Below are positions 21,001 to 33,000 of a stretch of DNA of 60,000 nt, in pieces. The stretch's first letter is position 1; each line of letters opens with the position of its first letter. The stretch lies in NCBI RefSeq assembly GCF_032854445.1, contig NC_088303.1, positions 10,859,501-10,919,500 of the forward strand, read 5' to 3'. The position numbers were made by a program, and so were the translations under genes. The notes below the pieces were generated by a model. The model saw only the letters and a program-made list of their open reading frames with translations, was not told where the DNA came from and made no database searches. This DNA comes from Liolophura sinensis. Its lineage: Eukaryota > Mollusca > Polyplacophora > Chitonida > Chitonidae.

Positions 21001-24000
21001 AGATTGTTTTGTTGCCTTACATCATTGTTACAGATTGTTTTGTTGCCTTAGATCATTGTTACAGATTGTTTTGTCACCTTATATCATGATTGCAGATATT
21101 TTTGTCAACTTCCATCATGGTTGCAGATTGTTTTGTTACCTTACATTATGGTTACACATTGTTTCAGATTGTTTTGTTACCTAACAGCATTATTGAAGAT
21201 TGTTTTGTTGCCTTATATCATAGTTGCACATTGTTTTGTTGCCTTACATCATGGTTACACATTGTTTTGTTGCCTCACTTCATGATTACACATTGTTTTG
21301 TTGCCTTACATCATGGTTACACATTGTTTTGTTGCCTTACATCATGGCTACACATTGTTTCACATGATTTTAGGCATATTCTTTTTTTTTGCAGAACTGG
21401 TTATATAACCGTTAAAGGAGAAGAAAACTTTAAATTATGACACTATAGGCTGAAAAGAGCACATTTTTTTCTATCTGATGGTGACTGCTGCATAAATTTG
21501 CTCACCATACACGTAAAGCCGGAAAACGGCAAAGCTGGCATAAATCGCTGAGTTCATCGCGTCCTCCATCTTAGCACCCTGTAATTTATGCTAGGTGTGT
21601 GTTGCCTCTCAACCAGTGAGAGTGGTTAAAACTGCCAGCTTGTTTGTGTAAGCTGTAAATGAACTATACTGTTTGATACCTTCTGGGAAGAAGAGTTCTA
21701 CAGGAAATGTATGAACTGCACTTTGGTTGGTTTCCGACGGCAGTTCTCCTCCTAGCACAGAAGACTTCAGGACAAGTTCTTAGGCAAAATGGAGTCGCCC
21801 ACAGCAGATTTTGGCGCTGACTTAATTTATAATTTAGCAACTTGAGGTACATATTAGAATTTTTTTGTCGCATGCACCTGCGAGAAAATGCATACTCTTT
21901 TCAATGGTATTTGTTTGATATTTAAGTTTTCTTCTCCTTTCATGTACTATCACATTTTTGTCTGGTAATGTACTTGATACATTATACATTTTTCCATGAT
22001 TGTCTTTGGCTAAAACAAGTAGGTTGGGAGAAATAAAGAAATTGATGGTGAAGCAGTTATTAAGTTTAAGCCAGCATTTCAAATAACATAAGATGTTGGA
22101 CACATGTAATATTATTGAGTTTTGTTTGAGTTAATTTTGATATTGACATTGTGATATTTACTATTTCCTGTGAGTGTGTTGTGTGGAGATCTCAAGCTCT
22201 ACAGTGAAACTGAAGGCAACAGACGAAGTACAGGCTATAGACGGACTGTATGATGGAGGAGTTGGACGCACTTGATCACATAGCAAGGAACAAGAGGGCC
22301 TTGGGAAAACAAAGCTTTGCATAATCACCAGACGGTGTAGTTATTGGGGTTTGCTGACTGGCGTTTTTCCTGAGCCCCTTCCCTCGGGGATCTGAAATTT
22401 CACTGTTAGGATGGTAATAGGCGCCAGACCTCACAATGCACATGGTTACGCTGCGCCCACGGGACATGGGCAGAAAATGAACTTGGAGGCGATAGATTGT
22501 CTTCGGAAGGAAATGGTGGTCCCCCTGGGATGCACGGCTGTGTATGTGTGTCGCCGGGTCTATCCTGTGAGACATGGACTCTAGATTAGACCATCTCTGA
22601 AAGAGGTAGAATCTCCCTGGAGGGGTGCCTTGTTTTAGCCAGCTTTTCGCCAGGCTTTATATATCATAGAGACTGCAGTTTCTGTGACGCATCTAAATAA
22701 CAATTATATTAGCACTTTATGGAAGTTTTAATCTGATTTGCTACTTTTTCTTCACGCCTTGTTGAACATACCAAAGGGGATCTGGAGACAGGAAACTTAA
22801 GGGGGAAAGATGAAAAGAAGTTGAGAGGACTGTATTTGGAGTTGGGTTAGAGATGTCATGTCTATGTGAGCAGAGACATGAACAAATTCTCCAGACACTG
22901 TCCACTTGATCTTCTTCCTTTGTAGAGAAAGTCTGTGCTTTAATCAGGCAGATAAAAATACTTATTAAAATGTATGAGAAATTTTATCTCTTGAGTTCGA
23001 GCTCCAGCACTTGTAGTGAACATAAAAAGATGATGCTTCAGATGGACGGCACTGTTTATGTTTAAAGGGTGATGTTTTAGTTGCTCAGCACTGTGTGCAT
23101 TGCTTCAGTTAGACAGCAGAAGACAGTGCTAAAGTTGGGCAGTACTGTATGTACATGTAAGAGGGCAATGTTTCACTTGACAGCATTAAACATATAAAGA
23201 CAGCACTTCAGTTAGACAGCATTAGACATCAGAAAACAAGTCTTCGACTGGCCAGCACTGTATGCTGGAAGTGTTTCAGTTGCTGATAGCAGCACTAACA
23301 ACACTATGTATGAAGGCAATGCTTCATTTGAAAATCATTTTTATGTATGAGGACATTGGAACTTGTGATGGGAGTGGGTGCGATACTGAAACTGGCATTA
23401 AAGTATTCATTACTAAGTAAGCAAACCCCATTTCGAGGAAAGTTTCCTATCTAATTTATCTTCAGTAATGGCTGACATCATATTTGTAAAATCCTTCTAC
23501 AGGTGATAAACAAGGCTGATGATATGTTAGATTTTTTTGTATTTGATACAAAATACAAAATTTTTTGTATGCGGTTGATGTTTGATGGTGTTTTATTGGC
23601 TGTTTATAAACATGAACATATTTTCATGCATTGTTGTTTTTTTTTTGTTTTTTTAGAGAGTTTGGAGGATAGGATGGAGACAGGCACGCCTGAGGCTTTC
23701 CTGGGAGATGGAAAGGAGGGTGAGGGGGTGTCACTGGATATGGACAATCTAAGTGGACAAGATGGTAGGCCCCTGTGTCACTACATATTATATGATGCCA
23801 AGTCATATCAGAAGTCTTCAAGTATCATTTGTATCATTTACAGCTTAGACTTATATGCTTTATTATAGTTACCTTGCCTGGGCATTTGGTACTTTAATTA
23901 GTTAGTTAGACTCCCAGCAAATTTTCATTTTCGTTATACCTTGATTTTATATTTTGATTTCACTTGCTCATTTGTCAGAGGCATCAATGTCATGTCAGAC

Positions 24001-27000
24001 GACAAATGCTCCTTCAGTTAATATGTGAAATAGTCTTGATAACCAACTGAACTCCCAATCAAATAAATAAGTTTACCTGTTTTGTAAACAAGGCGTAATA
24101 CCATTGATTACAGGTGTATTAGTGTCTGGTGATGGAGAGAAGACTGATGAAGGGAATCAGGGTGACACAGGGGTGGAGGACACAGGTGAATTCACCTGTG
24201 ATAACTGTGACCAGGTCTTCTACAGCCTTACCAAACTTCTGTACCACAGTAACTTTGAGTGCTCTGCTGTAGGTATGTATGCCTGAATAATACTCATTAA
24301 CTTGTTCCCAAAGTCTGTCACATGCTTGTTCCCTAAGTCTATCACATGCTTGTTCCCAAAGTCTGTCAAATGCTTGTTCCCTAAGTCTATCACATACTTG
24401 TTCCCTGAGTCTGTCACATGCTTGTTCCCTAAGTCTATCACATACTTGTTCACCGAGTCTATCACATGCTTGTTCGTTGAGTCTGTCACATGCTTGTTCC
24501 CTAAGTCTATCACATGCTTGTTCCCTAAGTCTGTCAAATGCTTGTTCCTGGTGAGTTGTCTAACCCCAAGTGCACTGGGCAGTTTCCAAAACTCTGTGAA
24601 CAGATTGTCATAACCTGTATATTATGATGCTGGTTTAATACAGACATTGCGTTGGTACATCCAACTGGACTTAACAGACAAATTTGATATGAGCAATATA
24701 GTTTGTTATTGGAGAGAAGCTCATGTATAGGGTATGGGTGTGCTTATGACATCAGGGAATCAGAGAATAACTGTTAGTGACAATCCCATGGGCAGAGAGT
24801 ATTGATGAATGTGATATCAAAGATAACGAACATTTATGGGTGGGAATCTCATGGATAGAGTGTGTGGATAAATGTTGATATCAGTGATAGAGAAGATGTG
24901 TGGGTGGCAATGTCATGGGTAGAGTGTATGGATGAATGTTATATCAGGGATAGAGAATATCTGTGGGTGGGAATCTCATGGGTAGAGTGTGTGGATGACT
25001 GTTATATCAGGGATAGAGAAGATGTGTTGGTGGGAATCTCATGGGTAGAGTGTATGGATGAAAGTTATATCAGGGATAGAGAATATCTGTGGGTGGGAAT
25101 CTCATGGGTAGAGTGTATGGATGACTGTTATATCAGGGATAGAGAATATCTGTGGGTGGGAATCTCATGGGTAGAGTGTGTGGATGACTGTTATATCAGG
25201 GATAGAGAATATCTGTGGGTGGGAATCTCATGGGTAGAGTGTATGGATGACTGTTATATCAGGGATAGAGAATATCTGTGGGTGGGAATCTCATGGGTAG
25301 AGTGTATGGATGACTGTTATATCAGGGATAGAGAATATCTGTGGGTGGGAATCTCATGGGTAGAGTGTATGGATGAAAGTTATATCAGGGATAGAGAATA
25401 TCTGTGGGTGGGAATCTCATGGGTAGAGTGTATGGATGACTGTTATATCAGTGATAGAGAAGATGTGTGGGTGGAAATCTCATGGGTAGAGTGTGTGGAT
25501 GACTGTTATATCAGGGATAGAGAATATCTGTGGGTGGGAATCTCATGGGTAGAGTGTATGGATGACTGTTATATCAGGGATAGAGAATATCTGTGGGTGG
25601 GAATCTCATGGGTAGAGTGTGTGGATGAATGTTATATCAGGGATAGAGAATATCTGTGGGTGGGAATCTCATGGGTAGAGTGTGTGGATGACTGTTATAT
25701 CAGGGATAGAGAAGATGTGTGGGTGGGAATCTCATGGGTAGAGTGTGTGGATGAATGTTATATCAGGGATAGAGAATATCTGTGGGTGGGAATCTCATGG
25801 GTAGAGCGTGTGGATGACTGTTATATCAGGGATATAGAAGATGTGTGGGTGGGAATCTCATGGGTAGACTGTATGGATGAATGTATGGTGAGAAGTTAAT
25901 GGGTCATTGCGATTTTCTAGCACGTTAATCACTTGCCACGGAGATCATGTGTATAGTGTACAGTGTATCAAATCTGTGTGTAAGCTAATGAAATGATGAG
26001 GAGAGTTGTTAATTTTTTTTACTACAATGGAAGAAGACTCTTCCATGGAAGTTACTCTTTGTAACTTATCTAGTACAATGGAACTGCTCTTTGTAACTTA
26101 TCTCTTACAGTGGCACTACTCTTTGTAACTCATTTAGTATGATGGCACTACTCTTTGTAATTCACTAAGTGAGTTACCAATGAAGTCTGGATATGAAGTA
26201 GTGTTTCCTTCATTGTACTTCATTGTACTTCATTGTACTACATGTTCTTTAACTTCCAAATGATTTACATATCTAAGTTGCACCTGAGTATGTAGTGTAT
26301 GGCAAGGACACGTCACCTTTCTGCTTACTGATTGTGACCTGTCTGGAGGTAGGTGTGTGTGCATGTGTGTGATGTATGTGGAGTTCAGAGTGGAGGCTGA
26401 CTGCCACCCCACTGTGATCTGACATCGTTCAGACTGGAGCTGTCCAGGAGACCTGCTTAGCCACTATGTAGTTGCGGTATTGACAGGGTGACCACCTGAC
26501 GGCCCCATACCTCCCAAACCTTTACAGCGCCCTGCCAATTGTTGTTTGTCAGGACTAGCCCCAGCAGGCGGTACTGCTGTATTCTAGGGACCTGATGAAG
26601 ACTGTGTGATAGACTTAAGCCGGGTATTCAGGGCTCAGCCCCAGGGGACTCAGCTTCCATTTCCTCCATCCTTCTCTCTGGCTGCTCGCTGTCCCAGCAG
26701 GTAGCCTGAGCACCTTTAATGCAGTCTCTCCAACCCAGCCCTGGCCTCCCACGGGGCTATCGCCTGACTGCTTCACAAAAACCCAGCTCAAGTCAATTTC
26801 CAGTGGATGTGAAGCCTGTGTAGGCCAGGCAGACTGGAGTGGCTCCTCGGGGATTCCTCCATACGCATATGAAATGACTGGAAATGACGGAATATGCCAG
26901 CCTTTTTTCCCCCCACTTCTCCTGTTGCTAGTAGGATTTAGCAAGATCACGCTATAGATTGAGCCTAGCTTATACCCCCACTGCCTCCTGATTCCCACAT

Positions 27001-30000
27001 GTTCACTGTCCTCTACCTTAACACATTACATGTAAAATCAGGTCTTGCACAAGCTCCAGTGCCACAACGCCCCCCAACGCCCAATCACTATACCTCACCC
27101 TGAACAATTCCTGAACTCTTTGACATGGTTGAGATAGTCAGACCTCTGCATTTAGTAAGAGTGTTGTTATTCACATAAATATCTGTACTAATACATGTAC
27201 ATGTATATATCTAATATAATATAAATTTTCCAAATTGTCTTTGTCTTTTGGTGTAAGTCTGGAGGTATGGAGGTACATACAAACTTGTGTCTATGGAGGT
27301 ACATACGGACTCTTGTCAGTGGAGGTACATACATATAAACTTGTGTCATTGCTGGTATACACATGTAGATCCATGTCAGTAGGAGTGTATGGAGATTCCT
27401 GTCAAAGGAGATACATGTACATACAGACTCTTGTCGATGGAAATACAGAGATTCCTCTCAGTGGAGGTACATAGAGACTCCTGTCTATGGAGGTACATGC
27501 AGACAATTGTCAATGAAAGTACCTACATACTCCTTTCATTGGTGGTACATACAGACTCCTGTCAGTGGAGGTACATACAGACTCCTGTCAAGGGAGGTTC
27601 ATACAGACTCTTGTCAATGGAGGTACATTCAAAGTATTGTTAGTGGAGGTACACACAGACTTTTGTCAGTGGAACTACATACAGACTCCTGTCAATGAAG
27701 GTACATAGACTCCTGTCGATGGAGGCACACTCTCCTGCCAATTGAAGTACATACAGACTCTTGTCAATGGAGGTACATAGACACTCTTCTCAATGGAGGT
27801 ACACAGAGAATGCTGTCAATGGAGGCACATAAAGACTCCAGTCAAGGGAGATGTATATTTCTAGAGGCTCCTAGGAGGCACAAAGACTTCTGTCTTTGGA
27901 GGTACATTGTGTGTAAGGACCTCCTGTTAAAAGAGGTATACATGTACATTAAAGCTGAAATGACAATTCAGGTACATACTTTTAGTGACTGCTGTCAACA
28001 GATATATGTAGAACATGTTTTTTGAATAGCAAATTAGCATTATATATAATTTTAAGCATGATATGGTTTATAGCAGTTCTATTGTTGCATGTCTAGTTGG
28101 TAACTAATCAGTGGAGGCTCTACCTTTGTTACAGCATACATCCTCTTGTTTATTAACTTTATGTCACATGGTTTAAACTTTATGACATTTAAGTGTTGAG
28201 TCTGGCTTGTCTTCATAAAACAAAAGTTTTTTCATTTCTGTTAACATTTAGCAGTGCTGACTAAGAATAACGTGTACTGTGTTAAAGCTTGTACCTAGCG
28301 AGCATTTTGACCATATAAAATACATGGATGGCCAGTTTAGATTTGGACTGCTTATATATTCGCCCTCCCTTTCATTACTTTGGCAACATGTGGAGGAGAT
28401 TTTATATCTGATTCATAACAGATTCATATCTGTTTGATATGAATTTTATAAATAACTGTATGTTTAGGACTTTAGGATCAGTTGTGTGTGTTTAGTCATA
28501 AAATTAAAAATCTAATTCCTGATTGTGTGTGTTTGGAATCATATCACTTTAATTTTGTCTGGAAATGAACACAATCAAACAAAACAATATGTTTTGAGAA
28601 AACACAGCTTTTATTTTATTGAGATTCAGACTTTTGGCTGGATGAGTCTATAAATACAAATATAGTTTTGAATCAGAAATTTGAGGTGTACAATTTTTGT
28701 CTTTATAAAGCTAAATATACATGGTAACGCAGGACTTTATCTGTACAAGTATTTTTATGTGGGTTCTCTGCTTGTTCCATGCTAAGCCTAGCACACACAT
28801 GAAGAATCTTGTCTAATTGAACGTGGCGTTGGTTCGGTGAAGTGTGTATGTATTTATTGTTTCCACCTCCCCACCCCTGAGGCTTTGTCCAAGTCAGATC
28901 CCCTACCCCCTGTCGTGGTTTTTGATTGGTGCAGCTGAGCAGAACTGCGCTGTCTATGCCCTCTCTAATCATGCCATCTCTGGGGGTGCTTATCTTCCCA
29001 GTGAGACAAACAGACCCATCCTCATTTATCACAGGTGTTTTCCTTTGATCTTAGCCTTGTATACCAGTAGTGCATGAAGGTATCTGTAGAAGGTATTTTG
29101 TCACAGTATTGTTCCTTTCACCAATCATATAATAGATTGTCTTATATTTGCAGGCTTTGAAAATACAATGTTTGGGACACCATGGGTGTTTTAAATGCAC
29201 AGTCAAGCTTGTACTGTGTATAAGTTTGACTGAATTCACCAAACGTGGTGTCGTCATTTATAGAAACACCCAGTTTCTACAGTACATCTGATTAACTGTA
29301 GGCCTATAGGCAAAACAATAAAACCATGCAGACATGTTACATGTACATTATGTGTGCATTTGTTTTATTTTTATTCTTAATGAATGTTTCCAAAGTATAT
29401 GTATGTGCCTTCATTGAAAGAGTGATATCAGCAATTCTTGTGCTTCACAAATGCATAAGTGTAGTTTATAGCTGGCTTGAGTTCTGATACATAGTGTACT
29501 GGTGTATATTTTATGTGGTGTACTGGTGTATACTTTATGTGGTGTACACGTCTATACTTTATGTGGTGTAATGGTGTATACTTTGTCGTGTACATGTGTA
29601 TAGTTTATGTGGTGTACTGGTGTATACTTTGTTGTGTACACATGTATACATTTTGTGATGTACTGGTGTATACTTTGTTGTGTACATGTGTATACTTTAT
29701 GTGGTGTACTGGTGTGTACTTTGTCGTGTACGTGTATAATTTATGTGGTGTACTGGTGTATACTTTGTTGTGTACATGTCTATACTTTATGTGGTGTAAT
29801 GGTGTATACTTTGTCGTGTACATCTGTATACTTTATATGGTGAACTGGTGTATACTTTGTTATGTACACGTCTATACTTTATGTGGTGTAATGGTGCATA
29901 CTCTGTCGTGTACATGTCTATACTTTATATGGTGTACTGGTGTATACTTCACATGATGTAGCACACTTTATATGGTATACTTTAGGTGTGAATGTAAGTG

Positions 30001-33000
30001 ATGAAATGGTTATCCATCAGGCTGACAGTAAACAATACTGCTCACGTCCTAGAGGGATGTAATTTCTACAGGTGGAGGGCTTTGTGAATGTCTGATTACA
30101 GGTGAGAAGGGCTGATGTGAGTCAGGTGATGAACATGACAGGTATGGAAGTTGCAAGTCACATGACATGCATGCCTTTATACGCCATGTCTATCTCAGAC
30201 AGTACTGGCCAGGCAGACTGTCCAGACTAACGCTGTATGTCACCCAAATTTCCCTTATTTCCCTCCGCCCCTGGGAGAGGGGGCTATATTGCCCACTGCC
30301 TCTCCCCAGGGACCTCCTTCAGGCTGGATTACTTTTCCATTTTGCTGCGGCTCCCCTGGGGTGGGCTCCATTAGGAGTTTAGCAGGTGGTCAGAACAGGC
30401 CCAGTAATTATCCACAGCAGAGCCTGGTCTCAGCGGTAGGCAAACCTTGGCAGGGCCCAGTTTTCCTCTGTATTGCATGGTTACCCCAGAATAGGGCAGA
30501 ACCTGGGAGCCCTGCTTTATGGCCTCACGGGGAGTAATTATGTGGTTCTGACAGACAGACTATGAATATGAGCGGAAATGTAAAAGGTGTTAGCCCGTCA
30601 GCCGTGGTACTCCACTTTACCTTGTGACCTGGCCCAGACTGTGTAGGTAAAGAGGAATTGTACTGGTAGCACCCCAGGGGGTAATAACACAGCCAAGGCT
30701 GGAGGAAAGGTCACATGATGCCCCAGACATGACCATCTGCAGCTGTAAGCAAACTCTTATAGAGAACCCTTTATGTGACAAGTTTGCTGAGAAAGTATGC
30801 CATTACAAGTAAACAATGTGTCATTAGGTTTATGACATTAGTTAGTGTACAGTAGGAGATACAGCCCCCATGCTGACAAAAATCCTCTGTCCTGAGTGCC
30901 ATCCTGAACTATTTTATCTGTCTGGTCTCATCTAAAATGTAAGCCTTCTGGAAAAATTTATTTGACACATTGGGTCCTCCATCAGATTTGCTAAATGTCC
31001 TATGGTTGAAAGTGTCAGAGCCTGGAAATAACTGATGTAAGTGTCACAGCTTGTAAGTTACTAATGTAAGTGTCACAGCCTGTAAGTTACTAATGTAAGT
31101 GTCATAGCCTGGAAGTAACTGATGTAAGTGTCATAGCCTGGAAGTTACTTATATAAGTGTCATAGCTTGGTAGTAACTGATGTATCATAGCCTGAAAGTA
31201 ACTGATGTGTCATAGCATAGAAGTAACTGATGTAAGCGTCATAGCCTGGAAGTAAGTGATATAAGTGTCATAGCTTGGAAGTAACTTATGCAAGTGTCAT
31301 GGCCTGGTAATAACTGATGTGAGTGTCTTAGCCTGGAAGTGACTGATCTAAGTGTCATAGCCTGGAAGTAACTGATGTATCATAGCCTGAAAGTAACTGA
31401 TGGGTCATAGCATAGAAGTAACTGATTTGTCATAGCCTGAAAGTAACTAATATAAGTGCCTGAAAATAGCGGATGTAAGGGTCACAGCATGGAAGTAACT
31501 GATAAAGTGCCATAGTGTGGAAGTAACTGATGTAAGTGCCATAGCCTGGAAATACAGTGTATTTTTTCAATCTTCTCATTGCTGACCTGTAGTAGTACAT
31601 TTAACACCCGTTGTAGTACATTGCTCACCTGTAGTGATACATTGCTCACCTTTAGTAGTACATTGTACACCTGTAGTAGTATATTGCTCACCTGTAGCAA
31701 TAAATTGCTTACTTGTAGCAGTATGTTGCGCACCTGTAGAAGCATATTGAACACCTGTATTAGTACATTGCACTACTCACCTGTAGCAACAAATTGCTCA
31801 CCTGTAGTTCTACAGTGCAACCTGTAGTTATACAGTTGTTGTAGTAATACATTGCACACCTGTAGTAGTACATTGCACACCTGTAGTAGTATGCTGCTCA
31901 CCTGTAGTAATACATTGCACACATGTAGTAGTACATTGCTCACCTGTAGCAGTACATTGCATACCTGTAGGAGTACAGTGAAAACCTGTAATAGTACATT
32001 GGACACCTGCAGTAGTACTTTGCAGATCTGTACAAGTATGCCGCTCACCTGTAGCAGTACATTGCCCACCTGTAGTAGTACATGGCTTGTCTGTAGTAGT
32101 ACTTTGCACTCCAGTAGTAGTACAATGGACACCCATAGTAGTACATTACACACCTGTAGTAGTATATTGCACACCTGTGGTAGAATGTTGAACACCTGTA
32201 GCACTACATGGCATACCAGGTTTAAAAAAGTTACTCACTTTGAAATGTAAGTGGATGAAAACCTCCAGTGTAAGGTGAGGACCATACTTACTATAGTCCT
32301 CCAAAATGTCATGTACTTAATATTGGTGACTGTCATGATAAATTATGCTGATTATCTTCCACAAAAATCCTGTTGAGTGACAGTGTTGGATATACAGATG
32401 CAGTGTGGATTAAAAGCCAGTACATCAAGATACTGGCAGTAGTTTAGAATGAGACGTTATAACTGCTCGTGGCTCAGTTGGTTAGCTCAGCGTAATGACC
32501 CAGGAGCCTCTAACAAATGCGGTCACTGTGAATTGAAGTTCAGCTCAAGCTGGCTTCCTCTCCGGCTGTATGTGTAAAGATCTGCCAGTAACCTGCAGAT
32601 GGTCATGGGTTTCCCCCGGGCTGTGCCCGATTTCCTCCCACCATAATGCTATATAAGTGGAATGATCTTGAGTACCGCGTAAAAACACGAATCAAATAGA
32701 TAAATAAATCATTATAAGTGCTCTGACACCTGGCCAGAGTCTGGTTACAACTCTTCTGACATGATACCAGAAATTTACTCTCAGAAAACTTTGATTCCAT
32801 AGAGAGGTCATTTATGGTCATCATGCATGTAAGAATGACCATTGTTATGTAGTGAAAAGTTTTATCACACCACATTTCCTGTTCTTTGACTTACTGGTAC
32901 TTGTATTTAAGATAATTTCAACAACTACAGATTGTGGTTCACACAAGGTACATCTGGTAATAGGTACTTGTAATTTGACAGCCATCCTGATTCTTCACAG

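Noticed and set aside
20471-21440. Frames resembling hydrophobic membrane peptides ([11 protein letters not shown]-like repeats)
   Set aside because: Encoded by the 31-bp minisatellite in intron 1; periodic and frame-hopping, with no start or splice support.
24302-24613. Two opposed repeat frames (LFPKSVTC and NKHVTDLG types)
   Set aside because: The 24-bp unit is open on both strands, so neither frame is evidence of coding.
26615-26998. 127-codon minus-strand frame in the GC-richer island
   Set aside because: No recognisable domain. Higher GC alone lengthens chance frames; a regulatory island is the simpler reading.
29513-29956. 147-codon frame rich in Tyr, Val and Cys
   Set aside because: Translation of the 46-bp minisatellite.
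31482-32250. Leucine/valine-rich and threonine-rich periodic frames
   Set aside because: Seven-residue periodicity comes from the 21-bp unit, and both strands are open.
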